From contig OX336389.2 of the NCBI GenBank assembly GCA_946902985.2, positions 978,456,084 through 978,520,083 on the forward strand: a stretch of DNA of 64,000 nucleotides. The letters are read 5' to 3'. Both the position numbers and the translations under genes were made by a program. Position 1 is the first letter of the stretch; each line of letters starts with the position of its first letter. Of this stretch, positions 44,400 to 54,538 are shown piece by piece. The notes under the pieces are model-generated. The model saw only the letters and a program-made list of their open reading frames with translations, did no database searches and was not told where the DNA came from. Origin of the DNA: Meconema thalassinum (lineage: Eukaryota; Arthropoda; Insecta; Orthoptera; Tettigoniidae).

Positions 44400-45570
44400 T
44401 GGCGCTGTTTTTTAGAATTGTGATTTGATGTAGCCCCACCGAAAGAGGTCCAGAGGGGTTAGATCAGACGATCATGGTGGCCCCTACCAGGGTCCTCCAC
44501 AACCCATTCACCGTTCAGGATATCGTTCATCTAGATAATCCGTAAAGGCTCAACTGTTGTGAGGTGGAGCACCATCATGCTGGAACCAATGTTGCAATAC
44601 TAGCTGGAGTGGAATCTCTTTTAGAAGGTTTCCCAGAGACAAGTCGGTTTCTAGTAATTGCAGGTAAAGCCTATCTGTGAGTGTAGGAGCTACAACAACT
44701 GGCCCAATGATGTAGTTCCCCAGAATACAACACCACACATTATCCCTCCCCCAATGGATCTGCAAATGCTATGCTCGAACCCATTGGGGGGGGGTTTGCT
44801 GGAGACCAGTAATAGAGATTGAGAGTGTTGATGGTGGCATAATTGGCAAAATAACATTCATCACACCACAGGATGTTTCTGGTAAAATGTGGATATTGCT
44901 GTAATGCAGCGGGCGCGCTTTGGCAATATGTTACCATGCGATCAAAATCATTCCCATACAGTTGCTGATGAAGGTGCACCTTATATGGATGTAATTTTCG
45001 CTTCTTCAGGATCCACTGTATTGACGCTCGTGGCACCCCTAGCTCCCATGCAGCTCCTCTTTGCCCTAAGCAACAATTCACATGTGCACATTGTAACATA
45101 GATGGTTCGTATTATTATGATGATGATCATCATCATCAGCAGCAGTACAGTAAGGTGAAGTGTAACTGACCGTGTGTAGGATTGCGTTCGAAGTACTGCA
45201 GCACATTCTGCACGTCAGGATTACTGCAGATGGGTATGTGCCTGGAACAATACATGCGTTCGTAATATTGCAGCTCTGTTTGGTGAAATACGTGTAGAGA
45301 TGACAGACGTCTATCTGGAAACGGGCAGATGACCTCGTAGTTCCACCCCTTAAAACAACAATAACTAACTGTCTGGAAACACCTGTACATATCGTCTGCG
45401 AACTTCGACGGCATTACGACCAGCCTCTTCAGAGAATAGTATGATGTCCGTGTACTTGTCGTTGCAGAATACACCAGCCATCGTCGGTATGTAGCCAGCA
45501 ACTGTCGTGTTGTTGTACCACATATGAGCCAGCAGTATTTTGCTTTCAAATGCGAGGTTTCATAATGCAA
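44400..45570 (-). pseudogene. IS630/mariner-like transposase of the long-TIR transposon
   Basis: Minus-strand pieces: the N-terminal helix-turn-helix part (frame 45570-45136: VQNVLQYFERNP in one frame, ILFSEEAGRNAVEVRRRY in another); then GVPRASIQWILKKRKLHPYK and NILWCDECYF (first catalytic Asp, 45099-44740); then FQHDGAPPHNS (second Asp, 44550-44765); then SSDLTPLDLFRWGYIKS (third Asp, about 44425-44485). Frameshifts, a G-run and an inserted ATG/ATC microsatellite at 45115-45145 break it. DDE_3-type superfamily. Confidence 0.8.
45323..45368 (+). mobile_element. 46-nt insertion with ~12-bp target duplication
   Basis: CAGATGACCTCGTAGTTC..CCCCTTAAAACAACAATAAC interrupts the transposase gene. 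It is flanked by CTATCTGGAAAC (45311-45322) and CTGTCTGGAAAC (45369-45380), one mismatch; the left inverted arm of the same transposon (near 40330) lacks the insert. The core is the 3'-terminal stem-loop shared with 46721-47975, 51357-52065 and 57239-57281. Confidence 0.75.
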
Positions 45571-45758
45571 TGGGGAGCATTAGACGGGTAGCACGGAGGA
45601 ACATGTAGCGAGCGGCTGTCCGTTTGTTAACCATTCTGACGTAATCTGCCAGCATGCAGTGTGACCCCTGTGGAAATCAGTTATTACACATCCCATACAG
45701 CAGTTGAGTATGCGGGACACTTATAGGTAGATTATACAGGGCAAATGAGCCACCTGGT

Positions 45759-46720
45759 ATGTATACACAGATGTAATTTTGCGAATATTTTTAAAATGGA
45801 TTTTTTCGATTTTGCGCTATTTCGGGACTTCAATTTGAGATATTTTCCAAATAAAAAATAAAAAAAAGATCTTGATGCTGAAAATATACAAATACAACTA
45901 TCCTGAGTATATATTTCCTTGTGGTCGAGCATGGGAAAATAAAGCTATATTACGCAATCGGCACCGCTTGTGTGGAATTTGCTCCATAGCAATCTGTGAG
46001 CCTAGCGGCACGAGTTTAAATGACTTAACCCAGCCTCAGTTGCCTCAGCAACTTTTCGTTACCTTCAACTCTCCAGGCGTAAAAATTATCTACTTTTACC
46101 TGTTTGTAAAATTATCTACTCTTTTGCTATTTTAGTCACCGGTAGACAGTGACAGTCATTTAAGAACCTCACCATGGTCAAATCTATCATACAATAAGTT
46201 TCCAAACCTGAGTACATGCTAGAAGGTGGGAGAAAAAAAATAATTTATCAAAATCATCCCTTGAAAGCCAGAGTAATGCAGTATCGTAAACAATAATTTG
46301 AAGACATTCTAAATTCGTTAAATATTAGAGAAGGTAGTTACACTAGTATATATCCATAGCTTACTTTAGTTATAAAAATAAATGCCTGCTAAGTACATTA
46401 GTTTACTTGCTGGTATAAATGGCCTGTTGCGATGTAATAATAATAATATGAACTCCATCACCAAAATTGTCACTTACAATACCCTAGCTTTCTAGCGACA
46501 AAATGTAAAACATTGTCACTAAATAAAGTCTACTGTGATAGAGATGATCATTATACGTATCAACCAACACCTGGGTTTTCAGTATTAATGATGATAATAA
46601 TAAATAATAAATGTCACTTAAATGTCCAGTTATTAATGAATAAAATAGGTGATATTGAAAATATATTAATAAATACAATACCGTATGCTTAAACGAGCAC
46701 AGGTTGCGCAATGGGGAAAT
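45759..46720. other. AT-rich DFFB intron spacer
   Basis: No gene recognised. One copy of the ~78-bp repeat motif lies near 45943 (TATTACGCAATCGGCACCG). Confidence 0.4.
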
Positions 46721-47975
46721 GATGATGATGATAAATGATAATTGTTGTTTTAATGGGCCTAACATCTAGGTTATCGGCCCCTAATGGACTGGTTGAGAGC
46801 GAAAATGACAATGGAAACCATAACAAAAATTAAGTGAGACTGAAAATACTTACAAAATAGAACTCAGATTGAAACGACTCACAAAAAGTAGAGTGGAAAT
46901 ACTTACAAAACGTAATTTAGAAGGAAAATATGAAAAAACAAGTTGAAAAATTCACACAAAATGTAGCTGAGGTTCAAAATATGCACAAAATGCATTGTAG
47001 ATTAGAGATACAAAATGCAATTGAAATTCAAAATACTTACAAAATGCAAATGCGATTGAAAATACGTACAAAATGTATGGTAGATTCAAAATACTCATTT
47101 GGATTGACAATACTTACAAAATGCAATGTACATTGAAAATACTTGCAAAGTGTGGTTTAGGTTGTAAATACTCACAAAATGCAATTGAAATTCAAAATAC
47201 TCACAGAAGTGCCACTCCCTACATTGAAAGACTTACTAAAAAGCAAGTTAGATTGTCAATTCTTACAAAATGCAATTGAGGTTGAAAATACTCACAAAAT
47301 GCAATTTAGATCGAAAATACTTACAAAATGGAATTCAGAGGGAAAAATACCCCAAAAAGAAAAAGAATTTAGATGTAATATACTTACAAAATGCAATTTA
47401 TATTGAGAACACCTACAAAATGCAATTTAGGTTGAAAATACTTACAAAATGCAATTGAAATTCAAAATACCCACGAAAAGCAATTTACATTCAAAATACC
47501 TGCAAAAATGCAATTTAGATTGAAAATGCTGGCAAAATGCAATTGGGTTTGAAAATACTTACAAAATGCAATGGAAATTCAAAATACTCACAACATGCAA
47601 GTGAAAATTAAAATGCTTACAAAATGCAATTTAGGTTGAAAGTACTCACAAAACAGAATTTAGACTGAAAAGATGTACAAAATGTAAAAGAAGGCGGAAC
47701 CCTTGAAGAATGAGGGATCCGGAAAGATGAGAGAAGGGCCAATTAAGGCGGGAAAGGAAGAGACTTCCTAGGCCTCGGATACCCTAATACCGTCAGGGTC
47801 GGAAGAGAACAAGAGTTGACCAAGGGAGGCCGACAGGAAAGATAACAGAGAGAAGCCTGGCACAAGTAAGTGGAAGCAATGCCGGATTCAGATGGGGTCC
47901 CGTGGTCGCCAACCCACGTCCCACTAGATGTGAGCCCCTGGGGGCCGGCAGGAAGAAAAAAAAAAAAAAAAAAAC
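46721..47975 (-). mobile_element. Non-autonomous retroposon carrying a minisatellite
   Basis: The 3' end is at the left: a (GAT)n tail, TTGTTGTTTTAA, then a stem-loop with GGGCC (46755-46759) pairing GGCCC (46776-46780). The far end (47690-47975) shares a long stretch with 51810-52065 (CCTAATACCGTCAGGGTCGG and neighbours) and with a fragment at 49175-49270. No ORF or tRNA boxes; family unknown. An A-run of about 19 lies at 47955-47974. Confidence 0.65.
46838..47680 (+). repeat. 29-bp minisatellite, about 28 copies
   Basis: The unit is 29 bp and contains TTACAAAATGCAATTTAG; copies diverge by substitutions and small indels. Because 29 is not a multiple of 3, the open frames here are chance. 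It sits inside the retroposon family member; the copy at 51357 lacks it. Confidence 0.85.
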
Positions 47976-48570
47976 CTCTAATATACACCTAGTGACTACT
48001 ATAGTGGTTATCTCACTTAGTGATCCATCACTTAGATTGCTGAGATGCAGAAATGGGAAGATGAGTTGTAGGAGTCTTCTACACAAGCACAAGCATACTC
48101 TAACACGTCTCCAATACTTCACCTACGAGTCTTGGGACATCTCGATGTGGCTTCATGAGACAGCGACTCTGGATAGACCCGATCTTCATATTTCCACAGT
48201 GGAACGGTTGATGGCTATGTTTCGAGCACGCGGTCATGCTCCCACTCCATTTCCAATCCCCCTACCCCCCTTCCCCTCTGGCCTCTTCCCTCCCACCAAT
48301 CCACACACCTCTTTGCTTCTGCCCGCACCAACGTGTCTAGTCTACCGCTGAGTCTAATTGTGTACACAACAAACCTTTCATCCATCTTTACAATTTTCCA
48401 ACGTACAAAATAAGAACTGTCATTGAGATCAGTCAACTGACTTATTCAACAACACACACGCGTATACACGCCATGAACAATTAAGAATTCCACATAAACA
48501 TCAAAGACCAAAGCTGAACACTATGTGAACATTTGCAACTCCATCACTAATGCAAACAATTAAAAAATGC
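47976..48570. other. DFFB intron spacer
   Basis: No gene or mobile-element ends recognised; includes a C/T-rich stretch at 48240-48300. Confidence 0.4.
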
Positions 48571-48955
48571 TTTATCTCTTACCAATTGAATATTGTTAAG
48601 ACAGTGGTACTGGGTGTACCACAACTGATCCAATAATAACCATATCAAGACTGAACAATTAATAACAAATCACCACTCGAAATGAATGGTGCTCTGTATA
48701 TTTCTACAAATAATTTCTTTTAGCTTTCTCATTATTTTAATGTATAAATACAGTATATTCTAATTTATCTCTAATCAATTTGAATATTGTTAGACAGCAG
48801 TACCTGATGAGCCACAAATGATTCAATGAGAACCATACTAAAGCTGAGCAATAATGACTTTCACACAAGTTCATATAAATCGTGTTCTGTGTGTTTCTGC
48901 AGAAAATCATACTTTAACCTGCTTATTATTTTAATGTAAGTTCAATATCATATTT
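48571..48955 (+). repeat. Tandem duplication of ~193 bp
   Basis: 48571-48763 and 48764-48955 align (TTTATCTCT, GAATATTGTTA, CTCTGTATATTTCT / TTCTGTGTGTTTCT, TTATTATTTTAATGTA). A weaker third copy may precede it near 48500. It runs into the hammerhead-like motif. Confidence 0.65.
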
Positions 48956-49003
48956 TTAACAATATGGTTTGTTCAATGCCAAGTATTAACATGGGATAAA
49001 TGT

Positions 49004-49068
49004 GTAGTTGAATGTAAAAGTGTGCGTCTGAGGAAGGGTGATTGAGCACCCGAAACATGTCCAACTAC
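49004..49068 (+). ncRNA. Degenerate hammerhead-like motif
   Basis: CTGAGGA (one change from the core CTGATGA) at 49028, a perfect 5-bp stem II GGGTG/CACCC around a 6-base loop, GAAA, then palindromic ACATGT and C (cleavage position). GTAGTTG (49004-49010) could pair with CAACTAC (49062-49068) as an outer stem, but 17 unpaired bases intervene. Probably a decayed ribozyme of the Penelope/retrozyme type. Confidence 0.45.
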
Positions 49069-49174
49069 AGTAGTTGTTTAATTTATACTACAAAAATAAA
49101 TAAAAAAGCAAAAACAAACCATGGTAATGACTACACATACCAAAATAAACCATCATACCAGCTATGATAAGATC

Positions 49175-49270
49175 ATTCTCTTTTTCAACTTGTTTTCTTC
49201 CGACCCCAAAAATATTAGGGTATCCAAGGCCTAGAGTACTTTTAATTTTCCTGCCTTTTATTGGCTCTTG
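49175..49270 (+). repeat. Fragment of the retroposon family of 46721-47975
   Basis: Inverted relative to 47690-47830 and 51890-51960: CTTCCGACCCCAAAAATATT and AGGGTATCCAAGGCCTAG match the reverse of those regions. Too short to define ends. Confidence 0.55.
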
Positions 49271-49596
49271 TCTTTTCCTTATACAGAAAATAATTTCATC
49301 GAAACATATCATTGGTAGGCACTTATAATTGCATCAATTTAGCTCGAATGATTTTTCTCTTATAATAATTACTGGTATACAATACTTTCAATAACTCTCC
49401 CTATTAAGAGTATAATTACAAACAAGTTTATAATTAGAGGGGCAATTCTTATCTCTAATCTTATAATTCCCAACACTGCAATACTTGAGTATAAATCAGC
49501 ATGGGCTTTTAAAGGGAGTGAGACTGGAATGAAGTGATTCACAAATAATTGGGATAGGAACAGGACTAAAGCACTCATGAAACCAATATATTCGCC

Positions 49597-49951
49597 ACTT
49601 GCCTCTCATCAAAGAGATTGGATTTGATTCCTGGCTACTGCATGTGAGATTCTGGAAATAAAAGTCACACCCTATGTAAAAATAATGTTATTGGTTTTAC
49701 GTCCCTTTTAACTACTACGGCTTTTAAAGACGCTGGCGTGCCAATATTTTGCCCCAAAGGGGATCTTAAACGTGCCAGTAAATATACTGACACGGCTCCC
49801 TCGCATTTGCGCACCCTCAAATGCCAGCTGACTGCGCCAGGGTTTGATCCTTCAACCCATAACCTAGGGTTTTGATTTCATGTAAAATTAAAAAAACACG
49901 TCGTCCCATGGTTTATAATAGCCAGGCTAAGAGCCACATAAAACTACAAGC
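49597..49951 (+). mobile_element. SINE interrupted by another SINE
   Basis: The outer copy (49597-49674 and 49867-49951) aligns with the SINE at 52534-52732: box B-like GGATTTGATTCCTGG, TGAGATTCTGGAAAT, then after the gap GTCCCATGGTTTATAAT and CATAAAACTACAAGC. The insert 49675-49866 is a minus-strand SINE with ATGTTATTGGTTTTACGTCC at its 3' end and the box B region (GGGTTTGATCC) near 49840. Its head is truncated. Confidence 0.75.
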
Positions 49952-50675
49952 TAACTTGAAACAATATAAACGTAACATAATTTTTACTAGTATTTACAAT
50001 AGGTGATTAAAATTTAAACTAAAATAATATTATAAATAGTCACAATATAAAGAAGCAACCAGGATTAAAATTGATGCAAGAAATATCCCGCTTCCTACAT
50101 CGGCCTGAACAACCATAGAAGTACTTGCATAGAGCACAACTTCCTTTCAGTTCCTACTCATTCCAGTTATCAACAGACAGCTTCCTTTTCAGTCCTCAGG
50201 GACTCCCAAGATTGTATAACAGTTTACTCTAAATTCCAGAACTGACCTTGGGCTCAACATGTGATAAACCTTCACATACCACACCTTTCATTGTATTATG
50301 AAATATATTTATTTTCTGTTTTATCTCCCCTTAATCCAACACTGACAATGACATAGTCAAAATATTTTGTTATGTGAATGTCATATTACTCTAATATAGT
50401 ATGTACCTGCCCTGGTAAGTCACTCTTCCTATCTACATTTTCCAATTTAGTCAAAATATATAGCCTAGTACTTGGAAAGAAAGTTTAGTTATAGTATCTT
50501 TGGAAGGATAGTGTGTAACATTGATGGATTGCTGCTGAACCTGTACACCCCTACTACTGGCAGTAGCTATGCATCCGAGAACATGATTAATCAGCACAAA
50601 CCTCAGATTGTGTGCACTTGTTGCCTAACTTCAGGCAAGCCTGATCAAGCGGACTTCAGTTGATGGAAGATTTAC
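49952..50675. other. DFFB intron, 5' part
   Basis: No gene or element recognised; leads into the DFFB splice donor at 50675-50670. Confidence 0.5.
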
Positions 50676-51048
50676 CTGTGATCCAGATTCCACGTAGAGA
50701 ATACTATTCGGGATTCCCTACTATCATATGGATTGATGGAATGTGAGACGTAGTTGCAACAAGGGGCCTTCCATGGACCCTTACACCAAAAATCTCCATC
50801 TTCGTTACATAGACGGGTTGAACATGACTCTGCTTTGCGATTGAAATAATTGCCAAAATATTCACAATAGCTTAGTTGTTTGCCTATGTGCTCAATTGCA
50901 TTATCAATCTCTTTTCGGACTTTACAATTTTCCTTGTATCGAGAAGAATTACGCAGGTCCACGTTACTCTTATAAAAGTAGCCACGTATTCGATCTTGAG
51001 ATCTTCGAAAGAGGAACTTCTCTTTTGTGTTGGCATTTGTGTCCAAAT
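50676..51048 (-). CDS. DFFB: DFFB/CAD, penultimate exon (nuclease core)
   Basis: Minus-strand exon of 373 bases between an acceptor TTTCTTTTGTTGCAG (51063-51049) and a donor GTAAAT. It encodes FLFRRSQDRIRGYF, ECY-rich helix sequence with CEYFGNYFNRKAESC, LCNEDGDFWCKGPWKAPCC, then HSINPYDSRESRIVFSTWNLDH. The HSINPY and NLDH motifs carry catalytic His and Asp-His residues of CAD, and the Cys cluster matches its structural zinc site. Partial codons at both ends fit splicing: AT at the start needs one base from an upstream exon, and AG at the end takes G from 24337. The N-terminal CIDE domain, which binds ICAD, must be in exons not seen here. No frame damage. Confidence 0.9.
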
Positions 51049-51356
51049 CTGCAACAAAAGAAATGGAAAGGACAGTACGTTAAAATCTAAATACTTTGTA
51101 AATCAGAGAGCCTGCTATATAACATACCTTGTGGCAAACATTCCTTATTCATTTTCTTTATTTACTTTTGTCATTAGATTCTGTATATAATATAGAATAT
51201 AGGCAAGCAGACAGAAAAGGAAGCAAAAATCACAATAAATATCAACATACAGCAATTATATAAACAATGCAATTTTCAAGGAGCTGAAAACAAATATAAT
51301 CAAACAAACGGTAATGAAATAATTTATAAGTTATAAACATTTAATCATGGATACTC
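51049..51356. other. DFFB intron spacer
   Basis: No features beyond the acceptor at 51049-51063. Confidence 0.4.
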
Positions 51357-52065
51357 ATGATGATGATGATAGTTGTTTTAAGGGGCCTAAGATCTAGGTT
51401 ATCAGCCCCTAATGGTTTGGGTGATATGGAAAAGATGAAATTACTGCTATAACTGCTTCTAACTACAGACTTAAAATTAACTCACGTACTAGAAGAAGAA
51501 ATGGGAAATGAAGGAAAATATATGAAATACAGGACAAAAAGTGATGCCCTAAACCCTTGAAGAATAAGGATTGAGGAACTTGGAATGATGTAGAGCCATG
51601 AAAGGGAAGAGGAGAGTTCGCTCCGAAGCCAGTGAAAAACGCGAACCCAGCCCAGGAATGCCTCGAGGTCGTCGACTCACAAACTCACCAGTCATGAGCC
51701 CTGGAGGGTGTAACTCTACCCGAGGTGCACTATACATGGTGGGGCTACACACATCCTGCCTCCTTTACGTCCTTTTGCAGAAGGAAAGAGATACCAGGAA
51801 AATAATAGACGTCTGACCCCTCAAAGAATGAGGGTACCAGGAATGATGAGACAAGGGCCAATGAAGGAAGGAAAATAAAATACACCCTAATCTTCAGTTA
51901 CCCTAATACCATCTGGGTCGGAAGAGAACAAAAGCTAACGAGGAAGGTTGATAGGAAAGATGACAGAGAGGAGCCCGGCACAAGCAAGTGGAAGCAATAC
52001 CAGACTCAGCTGTGGTCTCATGGTTGCCAACCTACATCCCACTAGTTGAGGGCCCTCGGAGGTCA
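51357..52065 (-). mobile_element. Retroposon of the same family as 46721-47975
   Basis: 3' end at the left: (GAT)n, TTGTTTTAAGGGGCC, stem GGGGC (51382-51386) with GCCCC (51405-51409). The far end shares CCTAATACCATCTGGGTCGG and ACATCCCACTAGTTGAGGGC with 47790-47930. A block starting AACCCTTGAAGAATAAGGA occurs twice in variant form (about 51550 and 51818). No ORF. Confidence 0.65.
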
Positions 52066-52533
52066 AGTTACTCCAGTTACAAGCTCAAGGTTATTGATTT
52101 TTGAGAATGAGTGTGCCAAGAACTTCACCACAGAGTAGAAACGGTGTCCCAAAAATTTCCTTTAGTTTTGTCTGAAAATATTATAAATTAGTGGCGAACT
52201 TAGGGTTGAAGTTAGCTTATTTATTATATACAGTAGTTTTATTAAAGGGTTGGGGAGTAACGCATTACTTGTAACACCATTACTAGTAACAGTTGCTTTT
52301 TACGGTAACGAGAGGTAATGAAGTAATGAAAATACTCGTTACTTTTTAAACATGGAGAAGTCAGTTGTCAATGGCACGTGGGAATGGAACCAACAACTCT
52401 TCATTATAAATCAAACACAAACAATAACCATACATGAATCATGCATTTATTACAGATTTGAAGGGTCCGAGTAACGCCTATCTGTTCCCTAAGAAATTCC
52501 AAATTCTCTTGGAGCCGCAATAATCCTGACATC
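52066..52533. other. Spacer
   Basis: No gene recognised. Confidence 0.4.
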
Positions 52534-52732
52534 AAAGGGGGCGTGGTGGCACAGCGGTCAAGCTGTTGACCTCTCACCAAGGTGGACCGGGTTTGATTCC
52601 CGGTCAATGCAGGTGAGATTTTCGAAGTGAAATGCCATGTCCTGTGGTTGGGATTACACGTAAAAAGGAGGTCCCATGGCTCATGATCGCGTGATTAACG
52701 GTCACGTAAAACTAAAAGCTTCCTTCCTTCCT
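52534..52732 (+). mobile_element. tRNA-derived SINE with 13-bp target duplication
   Basis: Box A-like GTGGCACAGCGGTCAAG and box B GGGTTTGATTCCC near the start; the 3' end is (CTTC)n. It is flanked by TAATCCTGACATC (52521-52533) and TAATGCTGACATC (52733-52745), one mismatch. It is a better-preserved copy of the SINE at 49597-49951. Confidence 0.92.
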
Positions 52733-52886
52733 TAATGCTGACATCTCACTGTGTAGAGCATATACTTGGAGGCTTATGAATAGAAAACTTCCCACAATCT
52801 TCTGTGATTTACATCCGGCTCATCTAAAAAGTCTGGAAGGGATCAGGGTTGACCCTCAATCAGGGTTCTTGAACCATTCTTGGTAT

Positions 52887-53710
52887 CATCATCATCATCT
52901 TGCACAGTTTCCAGCCACTGGCCGGGTCTGTTTGGAACACAAGCCTCTCCAACGTCTTCTGTCTTCCCACCATCTCTCAGCCTCCACCCTTGTCCAGTCT
53001 TCTCCTCTCTTCTTCACGCTTTCTTCCACCCCCTTCAGCCACCTGTCTCTCGGTCTTCCTCTCGGTCTCTTTCCTTCCCACTTCGTCTCGTGTATCCTCC
53101 TGGGTATCCTCTTCTCCTCCATTCGTTTTACATGTCCATACCATCTAAGTCTAGACTTCTCTATACCATCCTGTAATGGTTCCTCCTTCATTAATTCTCT
53201 GGTCCTCTCATTTCTTACTCTGTCCATCCTTGTAGCTCCAATACTGCTTCTCAAGAACCTCATCTCACTGGCCTGTATTTTGCTCTTCTCCCTTCCTTTC
53301 ATAACCCAGGTCTCCGAGGCATACGTCAGGATAGGGACATAGTACGTCCGATATATGATCTTTTTGCTGTTCTGAGGGACATCCTTGCTCCATAACATGC
53401 TTCTCACACTCCTCCGAAATGCTTCTGCCTGCCTCCCCCGCTCATTTATTTCTCTATCGTTTCTTCCATTCTCTTGTATCAGGCTTCCCAGATACTTGAA
53501 ACTCTCCACTTTCTTCAGCTGTTCCCCACCAATTGTTATTCCTGTTGTGGTTCTTTCCTTCTTCCTTGTTGTGATCACCATCTCACTCTTATTTATGCTA
53601 AATTTCATCCCATATCCTTGTATTATTCCTTCCCACACGTTCAACTGTTCCTGTACCTCCTCCTCCTTGTTTCCCCAAATCATCAAATCATCTGCAAACA
53701 CCATTGCTTT
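52887..53710 (-). mobile_element. 5'-truncated LINE with 12-bp target duplication
   Basis: Flanked by CATTCTTGGTAT at 52875-52886 and 53711-53722. The 3' (GAT)n tail is at the left. It keeps only the last 270 or so codons of a LINE polyprotein, from the catalytic FADD onward (KAMVFADDLMIWG), through YYVPILTYASETWVM and GKRPRGRPRDRW, with an open frame (to 52895). It is related to but distinct from the LINE at 40782-44214 and shares its tail type. Confidence 0.92.
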
Positions 53711-53722
53711 CATTCTTGGTAT

Positions 53723-54538
53723 AAAAGTGCCAAATAGCACCTGTAGCAGCTATATTTCGACATGTTTCTCTAGTCAGTTCTGAGAAACACATCTTCTACT
53801 AGAGAGACTGAGAACACAAACCAACATTTGTTTACTTACTTTTGGCCTGTTTAAAAGGTTTGGGGAGGGGGAGGAATTGGAACCAAACCTCGGTCACTTT
53901 TATGATGTGCGCCAAATGTCTTGTTAAAAACCATCCATGAGGTATTACTGTACTTCTCTGGTGAGACTGTAGTTAAAACATGTTTGTGTCTAGAGTTGCC
54001 ATTGTTATGGAGCAGAAAGAAGAGAAAATGATGCCTTGGCCGTCATATCCCGCTATATTGCATCTATTAAAATCAGACGTATGTGTGGATAGGAGGAAAA
54101 ATAATACAGAGCAGACACATTTCTGCAGGGAACTTGAAGAAGCATGTGCAGGAACTACATCGGTAATTCGATAGCTTGATATTAAATTTATTATTACTAT
54201 TTTATTATTATTGTTTTCATTACAAAATATTTTATAGTCTAACTGCTCACTTTTCATGAATTGAATTATCTTTAAGGCATGGGGTGTGCTACCACACAAC
54301 AAGCACCAGGTTGTTGTAGCGTTGTAGTGATAGTCACCGTTTTTCCATATTACTGGAATCCATTATTCCATTCAAATCGAGTAAATTTTAACAGGGGAGT
54401 AAATGTTACTAAGCAACTAGATTTTTATACAAATGATTCCTTACTTTGACAATCAATTATAACTGTAACATCACTAATATTTTTGGCAAGTAATTGGAAC
54501 AGTAACTTTTGTTACTATTTCCGGGGTTCAAATAGGCG
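53723..54538. other. Spacer
   Basis: No gene recognised; short open frames near 53980 have no recognisable content. Confidence 0.4.

Larger units (their letters stand above)
39945..45758 (-). mobile_element. DDE transposon with ~0.55 kb inverted repeats, interrupted by a LINE
   Basis: The ends read CAGGTGGCTCATTTTCCCC (left) and the inverse at the right. About 39946-40490 aligns with the reverse of 45757-45160, so the element has long inverted arms that include the start of the transposase gene. Without the LINE (40782-44214 and one target copy) it is about 2.4 kb. Flanking TATA-rich sequence fits a TA target. Two copies in opposite orientation is an alternative reading. Confidence 0.7.
24338..50675 (-). 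other. DFFB: DFFB intron, 26.3 kb, filled with mobile elements
   Basis: Bounded on the minus strand by a donor GTAAAT (50675-50670) and an acceptor CAG at 24340-24338. It contains the CR1-like LINE, the second gypsy element, the long-inverted-repeat transposon with its nested LINE, the minisatellite retroposon, nested SINEs and a hammerhead-like motif. Coding sequence on both sides remains intact. Confidence 0.85.

Noticed and set aside
46838..47680. CRISPR-like array or repeat protein
   Set aside because: The units are contiguous without spacers, diverged, and 29 bp long, so no reading frame is maintained; it is a minisatellite in a eukaryotic intron.
47902..48351. Plus-strand 149-codon frame through the A-run
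   Set aside because: Low-complexity content (Lys run, Pro-rich end) spanning a retroposon boundary; no family features.
53973..54302. Opposed frames near 53980-54302 as host exons
   Set aside because: No recognisable domain and no consistent splice context with DFFB.
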